Below are positions 9,401-18,167 of a DNA stretch of 64,000 nucleotides, in pieces (the stretch's first letter is position 1; every line of letters begins with the position of its first letter). The notes under the pieces are model-generated. The model saw nothing but the letters and a program-made list of their open reading frames with translations. It was not told the DNA's origin and made no database searches. The DNA lies in contig CP124680.1 of NCBI GenBank assembly GCA_029961745.1, forward strand, positions 3,286,001-3,350,000, written 5' to 3'. This DNA is from Nocardioides sp. L-11A. GTDB taxonomy: Bacteria > Actinomycetota > Actinomycetes > Propionibacteriales > Nocardioidaceae. The translations under genes and the position numbers were made by a program.

Positions 9401-11033
9401 GCCCGATGGAGCCGTAGAGCGAGGTGACGAGCTCCTCGCGGATGGCATCCAGCGGCGGGTTGGTCACCTGCGCGAACAGCTGACTGAAGTAGTCGAAGAT
9501 CAGCCGCGGCTTCTCGCTCAGCGCCGCGATGGGCGCGTCGGTGCCCATCGAGCCGAGCGCCTCGCCACCGGTGTTGGCCATCGGGGTGAGCAGGACCCGC
9601 AGCTCCTCCTCGGTGTAGCCGAAGATCTGCTGGCGCCGGGTGACCGAAGCATGGGTGTGCACGATGTGCTCGCGCTCGGGGATGTCGTCGAGCTCGACCA
9701 GTCCGGCGTGCAGCCACTCGCCGTAGGGGTGCTCCGCGGCGAGCTGGTCCTTGATCTCCTCGTCCTCGATGATCCGGTGCTCCTCGGTGTCGACGAGGAA
9801 CATCCGGCCCGGCTGGAGACGTCCCTTGCGGACGACCGTGGCCGGGTCGAGGTCGAGGACGCCGACCTCGGAGGCCAGGACGACGAGCCCGTCGTCGGTG
9901 ACCCAGAAGCGGGAGGGGCGCAGACCGTTGCGGTCGAGTACCGCGCCGATCTGGGTGCCGTCGGTGAACACGACGCAGGCCGGGCCGTCCCACGGCTCCA
10001 TCATCGTGGAGTGGAAGCGGTAGAAGTCGCGCCGCTGCTCGCCCATCTCGGCGTGGTTCTCCCACGCCTCGGGGATCATCATCAGCACCGCATGCGGCAG
10101 GCTGCGCCCGCCCATGTGGAGCAGCTCGAGCACCTCGTCGAACGAGGCCGAGTCCGACGCACCCGGGGTGCAGATCGGGAACAGCCGCTCGAGGTCGCCC
10201 GGGATGCTGTCGGAGGCGAGCAGCGCCTCACGGGCCCGCATCCAGTTCCGGTTGCCCATGACCGTGTTGATCTCGCCGTTGTGGGCGATGAACCGGAACG
10301 GGTGGGACAGCGGCCAGCTCGGGAAGGTGTTGGTCGAGAACCGCGAGTGGACGACGGCGAGGGCCGAGGCCATCCGCTCGTCGACCAGGTCGGGGAAGAA
10401 GTGGTCGAGCTGGTCGGTCGTCAGCATGCCCTTGTAGGCGAGCGTGCGCGAGGACAGCGACGGGAAGTACACGTCGGTCTCGTGCTCGGCGCGCTTGCGC
10501 AGGCAGAAGGCGAGCCGCTCGAGGCCCAGGCCGTCGCCGCCCTGGTTCAGGGGACCGCCGACGGGCTGCACGAAGAGCTGGGCGAAGGTCGGCATGACGC
10601 TGCGCGCCATGGTGCCGAGGATGGTCGGGTCGACGGGCACGTCGCGCCAGCCGAGGACGGCGAGGCCCTCCTCGGCGGCGATCTCCTCGATCCGGCCGCG
10701 CGTCTTGGCGGCCTGCTCCTCGTCGCCGGGGATGAAGGCGGTGCCGACGGCGTAGCCGCCCGCGGCGGGCAGGGCGAAGCCGGCCTCGGCCGCGACGTCG
10801 CGCAGGAAGGCGTCGGGGACCTGCATCAGGATTCCGGCGCCGTCACCGGAGTTGGCCTCGGCGCCGGCGGCACCGCGGTGGTCGAGGTTGCGCAGGGCGG
10901 TCAGGGCCTTGGCGACGATGTCGTGGCTGGCCTCGCCCGTCAGTGTCGCGACGAAGGCGACGCCGCAGGCGTCCTTCTCGTGGCGGGGGTCGTAGAGACC
11001 CTGGGGCGGCGGGAACTTGTGGAGATAAGGCAT
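6456..11033 (-). CDS. gltB: Glutamate synthase (NADPH) large subunit
   Basis: Catalytic subunit of GOGAT: it hydrolyses glutamine, channels ammonia and reductively aminates 2-oxoglutarate. The 1525-residue product has a 22-residue propeptide before Cys23 (DACGVAFVA), which becomes the N-terminal nucleophile of the class II glutaminase domain (about 23-430). The central and FMN-binding synthase domains follow, with the 3Fe-4S cluster ligands in [15 protein letters not shown]. The C-terminal beta-helix domain is glycine-rich (for example [20 protein letters not shown]). The ATG at 11031-11033 is preceded by GGGAGG; upstream open frame to 11135 lacks family residues. It is co-transcribed with gltD and lies downstream of lgt. 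Confidence 0.96.
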   Translation of the reverse strand: MPYLHKFPPPQGLYDPRHEKDACGVAFVATLTGEASHDIVAKALTALRNLDHRGAAGAEANSGDGAGILMQVPDAFLRDVAAEAGFALPAAGGYAVGTAFIPGDEEQAAKTRGRIEEIAAEEGLAVLGWRDVPVDPTILGTMARSVMPTFAQLFVQPVGGPLNQGGDGLGLERLAFCLRKRAEHETDVYFPSLSSRTLAYKGMLTTDQLDHFFPDLVDERMASALAVVHSRFSTNTFPSWPLSHPFRFIAHNGEINTVMGNRNWMRAREALLASDSIPGDLERLFPICTPGASDSASFDEVLELLHMGGRSLPHAVLMMIPEAWENHAEMGEQRRDFYRFHSTMMEPWDGPACVVFTDGTQIGAVLDRNGLRPSRFWVTDDGLVVLASEVGVLDLDPATVVRKGRLQPGRMFLVDTEEHRIIEDEEIKDQLAAEHPYGEWLHAGLVELDDIPEREHIVHTHASVTRRQQIFGYTEEELRVLLTPMANTGGEALGSMGTDAPIAALSEKPRLIFDYFSQLFAQVTNPPLDAIREELVTSLYGSIGPEANLLQPTPASCRQVVLPFPVISNDDLAKIRHINREGDHPGFVTHVSRGLYQVEEGGAAMVRRIDEICQEVSDAIAGGARIIVLSDRHADQFNAPIPSLLLTAAVHHHLVREKTRTQVGLLVEAGDVREVHHVALLVGFGAAAVNPYLAMETVEDLAREGYYVKTEPEQAVRNLIKALGKGVVKVMSKMGVSTVASYTGAQIFECVGLSQEVIDRYFTGTTSKLGGIGIEEIAREVKMRHDVAYPVSGIPAAHRELEIGGEYQWRREGEPHLFNPETVFRLQHSTRTGRYDIFKQYTKAVDDQSERLMTLRGLFRFKDAAAYGRTPISIDEVEPVAAIVRRFSTGAMSYGSISREAHETLAIAMNRLGAKSNTGEGGEDPERLHDPERRSSIKQVASGRFGVTSEYLTNADDIQIKMAQGAKPGEGGQLPGNKVYPWVAKTRHSTPGVGLISPPPHHDIYSIEDLAQLIHDLKNANPSARVHVKLVSEVGVGTVAAGVSKAHADVVLVSGHDGGTGASPLTSLKHAGGPWELGLAETQQTLLLNGLRDRIVVQTDGQLKTGRDVVIAALLGAEEFGFATAPLVVSGCILMRVCHLDTCPVGVATQNPTLRSRFSGKAEYVVNFFEFIAEEVRELLAELGFRSIEEAVGQVEALETADAERYWKAQGLDLAPILHKVEVADTHFPDQDVRNTGGQEHGLEKSLDVTQLVPLAAAALESGEPVRAQLPIRNVNRTVGTILGHEVTKRYGGAGLPDGTIDVTLVGSAGQSLGAFVPRGITLRLEGDANDYVGKGLSGGRIAIRPDRGATFRAEEHVIAGNTIAYGATSGEIFIRGGVGERCCVRNSGATVVTEGVGDHGCEYMTGGRVVVLGPTGRNFAAGMSGGIAWVLDLDESRVNGELVDLTPVSGERSAELERIVRAHAEETGSAVAEALLADWEAALPRFTEVMPRDYAKVLAVQADAEAEGLDADAAANRIMEVLHG

Positions 11034-11177
11034 GGGAAGCCTCCCGTCGACTACGTCTGTGCTCGCGCTGCACGCCGGCCGGAGCGGGCGTTGGGAACCA
11101 CAGAAGGTGGGGCGCAAGGGACGGCGTTGGCCCACGCGGCGGAGGCTTCAGGTTAGCAGCATGTCAACTGCCGGTGT

Positions 11178-12230
11178 TCATTCGGTTTCCTTGGTGGATG
11201 CGTCGCCGGTCACATCGGCGGGCTCCGCCTCCGCCGGCTCCACCGCGCTCTCCGGCCCACTCTCCGGGGAGGCCACGGGCTCGGTCTCGGGCTCGGTCTC
11301 GGGCTCGGTCTCCGCGGCCGACCGCACCCGGTCGGTGTACACGCTCTCCTCCCGGCCCGGGAGGTTCTTCGCCGACCAGGCGTAGTAGGCGGCCGCGAGC
11401 ACGAAGAGGACGATCGAGGTCCACACGTTGAACCGCAGCCCGAGGACGTCGTTGAGCTGGACGTCGTCGATGCGGATGTACTCGATCCAGCCGCGGCCGA
11501 GCGTGTAGGCCATCACGTAGATCGCCATCACCCGCCCGTGCCCGAGGCGGAACCGGCGGTCGAGCCAGATGATGAGCGCGAAGGCCGCGAGGTTCCACAG
11601 GCACTCGTAGAGGAAGGTCGGGTGGAAGGTCACGAACTCCGGCGGGATGCCGCCGTTGGCGGCCACGGCGTCGCGGTAGTCCGGGCTGGCCTGGTAGGCG
11701 CTGCTGAAGTGGTCGCTGTCGATCTTCAGACCCCAGGGCAGATCGGTGGGACGGCCGTACAGCTCCTGGTTGAACCAGTTGCCCCAGCGCCCGATCGCCT
11801 GCGCGACGAGCACGCCGGGCGCGAGCGCGTCGAGCAGCGGCAGCAGCCGGATGCCCTTGCGCCGGGCGCCGATCCAGGCACCGGCCGCACCGAGCGCGAC
11901 ACCGCCCCAGATGCCGAGCCCGCCGTGCCAGACGTAGAGGGCCTCGACCGGGTTGCCGTCGGCGCCGAAGTAGTTCTTCCAGTCGGTGGCGACGTGGTAG
12001 AGCCGGGCACCGACCAGGCCGAAGGGGACCGCCCAGATGGCGACGTCCTGGACCTCGCCGATCGTGCCGCCCCGCGCCTGCCAGCGCCTCTCGCCGATCC
12101 AGATCGCCACGACGATGCCGAGGATGATGCACAGGGCGTAGCCGCGCAGCGGGAACGGCCCGATGTTCCACACGCCCTCCGCGGGGCTCGGGATGCTGGC
12201 GACGATCACGCGGGGGATCTCGGGAAGCAC
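11178..12230 (-). CDS. lgt: Prolipoprotein diacylglyceryl transferase Lgt
   Basis: Inner-membrane enzyme that transfers diacylglycerol from phosphatidylglycerol to the lipobox cysteine of prolipoproteins, the first step of lipoprotein maturation (LspA, also in this window, does the second). The 350-residue protein has about seven membrane helices. It carries VGARLYHV, WHGGLGIWGG and the Lgt signature AIGRWGNWFNQELYG (about 137-151). After the last helix comes a hydrophilic, acidic cytoplasmic tail of about 55 residues with ETEPETEPETEP repeats, longer than in proteobacterial Lgt but common in actinobacteria. A 144-nt gap separates it from gltB. Confidence 0.95.
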   Translation of the reverse strand: MLPEIPRVIVASIPSPAEGVWNIGPFPLRGYALCIILGIVVAIWIGERRWQARGGTIGEVQDVAIWAVPFGLVGARLYHVATDWKNYFGADGNPVEALYVWHGGLGIWGGVALGAAGAWIGARRKGIRLLPLLDALAPGVLVAQAIGRWGNWFNQELYGRPTDLPWGLKIDSDHFSSAYQASPDYRDAVAANGGIPPEFVTFHPTFLYECLWNLAAFALIIWLDRRFRLGHGRVMAIYVMAYTLGRGWIEYIRIDDVQLNDVLGLRFNVWTSIVLFVLAAAYYAWSAKNLPGREESVYTDRVRSAAETEPETEPETEPVASPESGPESAVEPAEAEPADVTGDASTKETE

Positions 12231-12282
12231 GGCGACTCCTGGTGGGTGCGGGCCAGATGGGCCGACGGGAACGGACGGAGGG

Positions 12283-12882
12283 TCAGTCCTCGGTCAGCAG
12301 CGTGTGGATGTCGGCGGCGAACTCCGTGCTGGAGGTCTCCTGGTTCCACAGTGCGACCGCCTCGTGACTGCTGTCGATGGCGAGGGTGAAGGTGGAGTGA
12401 CCCCCGAGGTCGTAGCCGCCGGTGGGCAGCTTGACGCCGTCGTTGACGTAGATGGCGAGGGGGTCGCCGACCTCGATGATGGTGTCGAGGTCGCCGGTGA
12501 GCCCGATGAACTCCTTGTCGTACTTGTCGAGATAGGCGCGCAGCGTCTTCTCGTCGTCGCGAGCCGGGTCGGTGGTCACGAAGACGACGTCGACCGACGC
12601 CCGGTCGTCGGCGTCGAGCCGGTTCATCGCCGCCGCGAGGTTGTTCATGACCATCGGGCAGAAGTCGGGGCAGTTGGTGTAGCCGAAGAACACCACGGTC
12701 AGCGGCTTCGTGGTGTCGGCGCCCAGGGAGTACGGCGCGCCGCCGGTGTCGGTGAGCGCGATGTCGGCCGCCTGGTAGGGGTTCTTGAGCCGGATCCCGG
12801 TGAAGTCCTCCGGCTCGCTGCCGCTGCTGCAGGCGGAGGCGAGGAGACCGACCATGGCGAGGAGCGCCGCGAGCCTACGCAC
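12283..12882 (-). CDS. SCO1/SenC family copper-binding lipoprotein
   Basis: Thioredoxin-fold lipoprotein of the kind that delivers copper to the CuA site of cytochrome c oxidase. The 199-residue precursor has a signal peptide ending in lipobox LASAC (Cys18). It then shows the family's copper ligands: the CPDFC motif (C71, C75) in GYTNCPDFCP and a conserved histidine (about H162) in GGHSTFTLAID. It starts with GTG (12880-12882), overlapping the trpA stop by 8 bp, so it is translationally coupled to the trp genes although not a tryptophan enzyme. Copper delivery is inferred from the family; a general thiol-redox role is the alternative. Confidence 0.88.
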   Translation of the reverse strand: MRRLAALLAMVGLLASACSSGSEPEDFTGIRLKNPYQAADIALTDTGGAPYSLGADTTKPLTVVFFGYTNCPDFCPMVMNNLAAAMNRLDADDRASVDVVFVTTDPARDDEKTLRAYLDKYDKEFIGLTGDLDTIIEVGDPLAIYVNDGVKLPTGGYDLGGHSTFTLAIDSSHEAVALWNQETSSTEFAADIHTLLTED

Positions 12883-13696
12883 GAACCCCCCCGGCCAGCT
12901 CCTCGGTCAGCGCCGCCAGCGCGGCCAGGCCCGCCCGGCGGTCGCCGGGGTGGTCGAGCAGCGTGCGGACGAGCGCGGAGCCCACGATCACCCCGTCGGC
13001 ACCGATCCCGTTCCTGGGGGCCAGGGCCGCGGCCTGCGCGCCGGAGCTGACCCCGACGCCCACCCCGACCGGCAGGTCGGACCCGACCGGGCTCAGCGCC
13101 TTGGTCCGGGCGATCAGCGGGGCCACCCCCGCGGCCGTGGCCTGCTTGGTGCCGGTCACGCCCATGATGCCGGTGGCGTAGACGAACCCCCGCGAGGCGG
13201 CGGTGGTCATCGCGATCCGCTCGTCGGTCGAGGAGGGCGCGACGAGGAAGACCTTGTCGAGGTCGCGCTGGTCGGCCGCGGCGATCCACTCCGGCGCGAA
13301 GTCGGGGGTGAGGTCGGGCGTGATCAGACCCGCTCCCCCGGCGTCGGCCAGGTGCTGGGCGAACCGCTCGACGCCGTACCTCTCGACGGGGTTCCAGTAG
13401 GTCATCACGAGCGTGGGTGTGCCGGTGGCGGCCACGGCCTCGACCACCCGGAGCACGTCGGTCGTGCGGACCCCGGCGTCGAGCGCCTGCTGCGCGGCGG
13501 CCTGGATGGTGGGGCCGTCCATGACCGGGTCGCTGTAGGGCAGGCCGATCTCGATCACGTCGCAGCCCGCCTCGACCATGACGGTGAGCGCGGCGATGCT
13601 GCCCTCCACGTCCGGGAAGCCGGCCGGCAGGTAGCCCACCAGGGCGGCGCGGTCCTCGGACCGCGCCCTCGCGAACGCGGTGCTGGCGCTGCTCAC
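12875..13696 (-). CDS. trpA: Tryptophan synthase alpha subunit
   Basis: Cleaves indole-3-glycerol phosphate to indole and glyceraldehyde 3-phosphate; the indole is channelled to TrpB. The 273-residue TIM barrel carries both catalytic acids in [16 protein letters not shown] (Glu49 and Asp60) and the phosphate-binding GVGVGVSSG. The GTG at 13694-13696 overlaps the trpB stop by 4 bp (GTGA). The open frame continues upstream to 14260, but that part lies inside trpB and shows no family similarity. Length is normal. Confidence 0.95.
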   Translation of the reverse strand: MSSASTAFARARSEDRAALVGYLPAGFPDVEGSIAALTVMVEAGCDVIEIGLPYSDPVMDGPTIQAAAQQALDAGVRTTDVLRVVEAVAATGTPTLVMTYWNPVERYGVERFAQHLADAGGAGLITPDLTPDFAPEWIAAADQRDLDKVFLVAPSSTDERIAMTTAASRGFVYATGIMGVTGTKQATAAGVAPLIARTKALSPVGSDLPVGVGVGVSSGAQAAALAPRNGIGADGVIVGSALVRTLLDHPGDRRAGLAALAALTEELAGGVRA

Positions 13697-14925
13697 TTCC
13701 GCTCCCCCTGCCCCCGGGTCCCGGCCTGGCCGAGCCCGAAGTACTCCAGGGCCGTGCCCATGTCCTTGTCGCCGCGTCCGGAGAGGTTGACCAGGAGGGT
13801 CTGCCCCGGCCGCTCCCGGGCGACCCGCAGCGCGCCGGCCACCGCGTGGGCGGACTCGACGGCCGGGATGATGCCCTCGGTGCGGGCCAGCAGGGCCATC
13901 GCGTCCATCGCCTCGGCGTCGGTCACCGGCAGGTACGTCGCCCGGCCGGCCGCCGACAGCGCGGAGTGCTGCGGCCCGACGCCCGGGTAGTCCAGGCCCG
14001 CGGAGATCGAGTGGGACTCGATGGTCTGGCCGTCCTCGTCCTGCAGGACGTAGGTGCGTGCACCGTGGAGGACGCCGATGGATCCGGCGAAGATGGTCGC
14101 CGCGTGGCGTCCCGTCTCGACACCGTCGCCGCCGGCCTCGAAGCCGTAGATCGCGACCTCGGGGTCGTCCACGAAACCCGCGAACAGCCCGATCGCGTTC
14201 GACCCGCCGCCGACGCACGCCGCGACCGCGTCGGGCAGTGCGCCGAACTGGTCGAGACACTGCTGGCGCGCCTCGTCGCCGATCCCCCGCACGAAGCTGA
14301 GGACCAGGCTCGGGAACGGGTGCGGGCCGGCGGCGGTGCCGAACAGGTAGGCCGTCTCGTCGACGCTGGCGACCCAGTCGCGCAGCGCCTCGTTGATCGC
14401 GTCCTTCAGCGTGCGCGAACCGCTCGTGACCGGGATCACCTCGGCGCCCAGCAGCTGCATCCGGGCGACGTTGAGAGCCTGCCGCTCGGTGTCGACCTCG
14501 CCCATGTAGACGGTGCAGTCGAGGCCGAGGTACGCCGCGGCGGTGGCCGACGCGACGCCGTGCTGTCCGGCGCCGGTCTCGGCGATCACCCGGGTCTTGC
14601 CCATCCGCTGGGTGAGCAGGGCCTGGCCGAGCACGTTGCGGATCTTGTGGGCGCCAGTGTGGTTGAGGTCCTCGCGCTTGAGCAGGATCCGGGCACCGGC
14701 GTGCTCGGAGAGCCGGGTGGCGTCGTAGAGCATGCTCGGCACGCCGGCGTACTCGCGCAGCAGCCGGTCGAACTCGCCGGTGAAGGCCGGGTCGGCCATC
14801 GCGCCGCGCCAGGCGGTGTCGAGCTCGTCGAGGGCCGCGATCAGCGCCTCCGGCATGAAGCGGCCGCCGAAGGCGCCCACCCCACCGAACCAGCCGAGGG
14901 CGTCGGCGTCGTAGGTGCTGCTCAT
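13693..14925 (-). CDS. trpB: Tryptophan synthase beta subunit
   Basis: PLP enzyme that condenses indole and serine to tryptophan. The 410-residue protein has the PLP lysine K94 in [11 protein letters not shown], the phosphate-binding loop [10 protein letters not shown] and the C-terminal [13 protein letters not shown] chose ATG 14923-14925 ([11 protein letters not shown]) because GGGAG sits about 7 nt upstream; an ATG five codons earlier (14938-14940) is possible. The stop overlaps trpA by 4 bp. The open frame beyond it is a shadow of trpC. Confidence 0.95.
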   Translation of the reverse strand: MSSTYDADALGWFGGVGAFGGRFMPEALIAALDELDTAWRGAMADPAFTGEFDRLLREYAGVPSMLYDATRLSEHAGARILLKREDLNHTGAHKIRNVLGQALLTQRMGKTRVIAETGAGQHGVASATAAAYLGLDCTVYMGEVDTERQALNVARMQLLGAEVIPVTSGSRTLKDAINEALRDWVASVDETAYLFGTAAGPHPFPSLVLSFVRGIGDEARQQCLDQFGALPDAVAACVGGGSNAIGLFAGFVDDPEVAIYGFEAGGDGVETGRHAATIFAGSIGVLHGARTYVLQDEDGQTIESHSISAGLDYPGVGPQHSALSAAGRATYLPVTDAEAMDAMALLARTEGIIPAVESAHAVAGALRVARERPGQTLLVNLSGRGDKDMGTALEYFGLGQAGTRGQGERK

Positions 14926-14942
14926 CCCTGCTCCCGTCATGC

Positions 14943-15743
14943 TCACAGCCCCGTCATCGCCGCGACCGCAGCCCGCGGTGCGCCGTCCTTGACCAACGCC
15001 TCCCCCACGAGCACGACGCGCGCACCCTCGCCGACGAACCGCTCGACGTCGGCGGGCCCGAAGATGCCGGACTCGGCGACCTTGACCCGGTCGTCGGGGA
15101 TGTGCGGGGCGAGCCGGCCGAAGACCTCCGGGTCGATCTCGAGGGTCTTCAGATCGCGGGCGTTGACGCCGATCAGCTCGGCCCCGACCTCGACGGCGCG
15201 GGCCGTCTCCTCCTCGTCGTGGACCTCGAGGAGAACCGTCAGGCCCAGCTCGCGGGCGAAGTCGTGGAGCCGGCCGAGCAGGTCCCCCGGCAGGCACACG
15301 GCCATCAGCAGCGCGAGGTCGGCGCCGGCGGCGCGGGCCTCGAGCAGCTGGTACTCGGTGACGATGAAGTCCTTGCGGAGCACGGGGACGTCGACCGCGG
15401 CACGCACGGCGCGAAGGTCGTCGAGACTGCCCCCGAAGCGACGCTGCTCGGTCAGCACGCTGATCGCGCCGGCGCCGCCGGCGGCGTACTCACGCGCCAG
15501 CGCGGCGGGGTCGGGGATGTCGGCCAGCGCGCCCTTGCTCGGGCTCTTGCGCTTCACCTCGGCGATGACGCTCGAACCGGTGGCGCGGAAGTGCGGCATC
15601 GGGTCGCGCGCGGGATCGACGTCGGCGAGGGCTGCCCGCAGGTCGGCCTCGGAGCGGGTCTGCCGGCGGGCGGCGAGATCCTCGAGGACTCCGGCGACGA
15701 TCCCGTCGAGCACCGTGGGCTGGGGGGCCTGGGGGGCCGACAT
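14943..15743 (-). CDS. trpC: Indole-3-glycerol phosphate synthase
   Basis: Closes the indole ring in tryptophan synthesis. The 266-residue TIM barrel has the catalytic segment [12 protein letters not shown] (about 60-71), the second lysine in VLRKDFIV, and the late loops [14 protein letters not shown] and VAESGIFG. The ATG at 15741-15743 is preceded by GGAGG at good spacing, so I prefer it to the ATG 13 codons upstream. This is the first gene of trpCBA here; the 182-nt gap to the divergent gene at 15926 should hold its promoter. I saw no tryptophan-rich leader peptide there. The partner enzyme TrpF is absent, consistent with PriA doing that step. Confidence 0.94.
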   Translation of the reverse strand: MSAPQAPQPTVLDGIVAGVLEDLAARRQTRSEADLRAALADVDPARDPMPHFRATGSSVIAEVKRKSPSKGALADIPDPAALAREYAAGGAGAISVLTEQRRFGGSLDDLRAVRAAVDVPVLRKDFIVTEYQLLEARAAGADLALLMAVCLPGDLLGRLHDFARELGLTVLLEVHDEEETARAVEVGAELIGVNARDLKTLEIDPEVFGRLAPHIPDDRVKVAESGIFGPADVERFVGEGARVVLVGEALVKDGAPRAAVAAMTGL

Positions 15744-15925
15744 CTGACGCCTCCGTGATGTTTCGCAGGTGGGCAGGTTCAAAGCTTGCCGCGCGGGGCA
15801 AGGTCCGACGGCACCGAAACACCGACGAATGGTGTCGAGTGTGGCACGGGGCCGTTAGGGTTCCACACACCGCCCGGACCTCGGTCCGGCCGCACGACAT
15901 CTGCAGACCTGAGAAGGGGACCATC

Positions 15926-16270
15926 GTGAGCTACAACGAGCCGCCCAACTACGGCACTCCGCCTCCGCCGCCGGCCGGTGGCTACGGCGCCGGGGGCTTC
16001 GGCGGGGGCGACCACCCGCAGGGCACGACCATCCTGATCCTCGGCATCCTCGGCCTGGTGTGCTGTGGCCCGCTGGGCATCGCCGCCTGGGTGATGGGCA
16101 ACAAGGCGATCAAGGAGATCGACGCCAACCCCGGCGCCTACACCAACCGCGGCACGATCAACGCCGGCCGCATCTGCGGCATGATCGCGACCATCCTGAT
16201 GATCGTCGGCATCGTGGCCTACATCATCCTGTTCGCCATCGCGGGCTCGGTCAGCCTCAGCACCAGCTGA
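15926..16270 (+). CDS. DUF4190-type small membrane protein
   Basis: A 114-residue protein with a Pro/Gly-rich N-terminal tail (NYGTPPPPPAGGYGAGG) and two membrane helices (about 42-64 and 92-111) joined by a loop reading VMGNKAIKEIDANPGAYTN, the usual DUF4190 shape. I chose GTG 15926-15928 because GAGAAGGGGA lies just upstream; the frame is open further upstream but without a good start. The gene is transcribed away from trpC, interrupting the minus-strand run. Function unknown; the family is found in actinobacterial membranes and often carries such tails. Confidence 0.8.
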   Translation: MSYNEPPNYGTPPPPPAGGYGAGGFGGGDHPQGTTILILGILGLVCCGPLGIAAWVMGNKAIKEIDANPGAYTNRGTINAGRICGMIATILMIVGIVAYIILFAIAGSVSLSTS

Positions 16271-16287
16271 TCCCCCGAGCGCGAAGG

Positions 16288-16315
16288 ACGGGGCCAGGCA
16301 TGCGCCTGGCCCCGT
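16288..16315. terminator. Rho-independent-like terminator between convergent genes
   Basis: A perfect 12-bp stem (16288-16299 ACGGGGCCAGGC with 16304-16315) around a 4-nt loop lies 17 nt after the plus-strand DUF4190 gene and 32 nt beyond the stop of the minus-strand DUF2752 gene. It can serve both. Only a short T-containing stretch follows. Confidence 0.7.
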
Positions 16316-16347
16316 TCTGCGTTGTCAGGACGGTGTCGTCAGGGGGT

Positions 16348-16788
16348 TCAGGGCGCGAGCCAGGCGCCCGCGGGGGTGTTGCGCACGACCGAGAACACCA
16401 CCATCACGGCGATCATCACCGCCGAGACCCGGGCGACCGTGCGGCTGTCGGGCTCCCAGGCGCGGCCGGACCAGCGGCCCACGCTCCACCGCCAGAAGAC
16501 CCAGGCGAACAGCGGAATGGTCGCCACGAACAGCAGGTTGCTCGACGCGGCGTCGAGGATCCGCAGGTTGCTGAGGTCGTTGACCGCGCGCAGGCCGCCG
16601 CAGCCGGGGCAGGAGAAGCCGAGCGCCGCGGAGGGGCACAGTCCCCAGCTCCCCTGGGCGTGGGGGTCGCGGAGGTGCAGGGCGATCGTCGCGGCGGTGA
16701 TCCCCCCGGCGACGAGCAGCGGCGGCACCATCCGCCGCCGGCGCACCTGCGCGTCGGTGGCCCGGACGGTCGTCGCCGCGAGACTCAT
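16348..16788 (-). CDS. DUF2752 membrane protein
   Basis: A 146-residue protein with an N-terminal basic segment and about three membrane helices. Residues about 50-67 contain the DUF2752 cysteine signature: GLCPSAALGFSCPGCGGLRA, that is CP, a spacer, then CPGCG and a conserved arginine. The role of this family is unknown. It is the last gene of the hisI-Trp_oprn_chp-HGxxPAAW run, 4 nt after the HGxxPAAW gene; the same small genes sit near trp genes in other actinobacteria. Confidence 0.82.
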   Translation of the reverse strand: MSLAATTVRATDAQVRRRRMVPPLLVAGGITAATIALHLRDPHAQGSWGLCPSAALGFSCPGCGGLRAVNDLSNLRILDAASSNLLFVATIPLFAWVFWRWSVGRWSGRAWEPDSRTVARVSAVMIAVMVVFSVVRNTPAGAWLAP

Positions 16789-16792
16789 CGGT

Positions 16793-16993
16793 TCAGTGGC
16801 CGGACTCGTGAAGTCCCATCTTGGCCATCACCAGGAAGACGACGCCGCCGGCGAGGACGACCGCGGTGCCGACCCAGAACAGGGGCCAGTTCAGCGGGCT
16901 GAGGGACATGCCGATCGCACCCACGACGAAGCCGACGAGCGAGACCAGGACCGCGGTCCAGGCCGCAGGGGTGTTGCCGTGGTTGTCGGCCAT
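16793..16993 (-). CDS. HGxxPAAW family small membrane protein
   Basis: A 66-residue protein starting MADNHGNTPAAWTAV, an exact match to the HGxxPAAW motif that names this actinobacterial family, followed by two membrane helices (about 12-31 and 38-58) and a short histidine-containing tail. Function unknown. It lies between the Trp-operon-associated membrane protein and the DUF2752 gene, the usual setting for the family. Confidence 0.88.
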   Translation of the reverse strand: MADNHGNTPAAWTAVLVSLVGFVVGAIGMSLSPLNWPLFWVGTAVVLAGGVVFLVMAKMGLHESGH

Positions 16994-17052
16994 GAGTGGG
17001 AACTCCTTGCTCGTTCGGGTGGATCGCAGGTGATTCTAGGGGTCGCGGGGCC

Positions 17053-17685
17053 TCAGCCGTCCGTCGGGTCGTCGGTCGGGTCGCGGCCCTCGTCCAGCGA
17101 CTTCCACAGGTCGAGGTTCGACTGCTCGACGGAGTCCTGGCCGACGGCGGCGGCCGAGCCGGCGGTCGCGGCGCCCGACCCGACGGTCGGGGCGTCGTAC
17201 CGGCTGCCCATCTCGGGCCACGCCGGCACCAGCCGCAGCGCCGCGCCGGCCGCGACGAGCGCCGCCAGCGAGCAGCCGAGGGCGACCCACAGCCACGCGG
17301 TGCGCTCGACGTCGACGGTCTCGAGGTTGAGACCGAGCCGGGTCGCGAGGTCGCCGGTGGCGTCCTGGTCCTGGACGAAGCCGCCCACCACCACGACGAC
17401 GAGGATGCCGGCCGCGGACAGCAGGGCGAGGCCGGCCGCGACCCGACGGACCACGCCGCGGGTCACGAGCAGGACCCCCCAGGCCGCCAGGGCGACGAGA
17501 GCGAGCGCCCCGGCCAGCGGGAACTCGACCGAGCGCTCCTGCACGCTCGGCGCGAGCCCGCCAGCGGCGGTGACCGTCGCCTCGGGGATGGACAGCATCT
17601 CCCGGTGACCCGCGACCGCGGCGAAGCCGCTGCCGGCGAGCCCGAGCAGGACGACGGGACCGAAGGTGGCCCGGGCCTCAGCCAT
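17053..17685 (-). CDS. Trp-operon-associated membrane protein (Trp_oprn_chp family)
   Basis: A 210-residue protein with four predicted membrane helices: one near the N terminus ([19 protein letters not shown]), two central ([15 protein letters not shown] and the segment around [18 protein letters not shown]), and one near residue 150. A long loop faces the outside, and a hydrophilic acidic tail closes the protein. This is the layout of the actinobacterial family found beside trp genes. Its ATG (17683-17685) overlaps the hisI stop by 8 bp. Function unknown; a part in tryptophan handling is suggested only by gene neighbourhood. In relatives, trpE usually lies immediately upstream, and here it does not. 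Confidence 0.85.
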   Translation of the reverse strand: MAEARATFGPVVLLGLAGSGFAAVAGHREMLSIPEATVTAAGGLAPSVQERSVEFPLAGALALVALAAWGVLLVTRGVVRRVAAGLALLSAAGILVVVVVGGFVQDQDATGDLATRLGLNLETVDVERTAWLWVALGCSLAALVAAGAALRLVPAWPEMGSRYDAPTVGSGAATAGSAAAVGQDSVEQSNLDLWKSLDEGRDPTDDPTDG

Positions 17686-18028
17686 CGAGGCCCTCGACCA
17701 CTCCGTCGTCGAAGCAGGTGCGGGTGCCGGTGTGGCACGCGACGCCGACCTGGTCGACCTTCACGAGCAGGGTGTCGCCGTCGCAGTCGAGGCGCACCTC
17801 CTTGACCAGCTGCGGGTTGCCGGAGGTCTCGCCCTTGACCCAGTACTCCTGCCGCGACCGGCTCCAGTACGTCGCGCGGCCGGTCGTCAGCGTGCGGTGC
17901 AGGGCGGTGTCGTCCATCCACGCGAGCATGAGGACCTCGCCGGAGTCGTACTGCTGGACGATCGCCGGGACCAGTCCGTCGGAGGTGCGCCGCAGGCGGT
18001 CGGCCAGGGCAGGGTCGAGGGAACTCAC
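17678..18028 (-). CDS. hisI: Phosphoribosyl-AMP cyclohydrolase
   Basis: Third step of histidine synthesis: opens the purine ring of phosphoribosyl-AMP. The 116-residue protein has the metal-binding DCDGDT (about 81-86) and the zinc cysteines in ACHTGTRTC (C98, C105), plus LAWMDDTAL and TYWSRSR. It is monofunctional, with no HisE domain. I prefer GTG 18026-18028 ([10 protein letters not shown]); a TTG six codons upstream (18044-18046) is the alternative. It is separated from the rest of the his operon by a 10-kb insert. Confidence 0.93.
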   Translation of the reverse strand: MSSLDPALADRLRRTSDGLVPAIVQQYDSGEVLMLAWMDDTALHRTLTTGRATYWSRSRQEYWVKGETSGNPQLVKEVRLDCDGDTLLVKVDQVGVACHTGTRTCFDDGVVEGLDG

Positions 18029-18167
18029 AGGCTCCAGTATCGCCAACCGGACCAGCCCGTCGCGCCCGGCGTCCGTAACGAACGCGATCAGGTTCTCGTT
18101 GAGGGCTCACCGTGACCGTGCCATCGGGGGCCGGGTACGCCGTCCGTTGTCTGTCTCTGGAGGCACC

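Noticed and set aside
7989..11156. A 1055-codon open frame opposite gltB, and similar very long frames opposite dnaE (35215-38889) and pyk/gltD
   Set aside because: These are mirror images of real genes in high-GC DNA; their products are low-complexity, rich in Arg/Asp/Val/Gly, without domains, and the true genes on the other strand are unmistakable.
15744..15925. Search for a tryptophan attenuator or leader peptide upstream of trpC
   Set aside because: No short frame with adjacent Trp codons and no terminator/antiterminator pair could be seen; only a divergent promoter region is supported.
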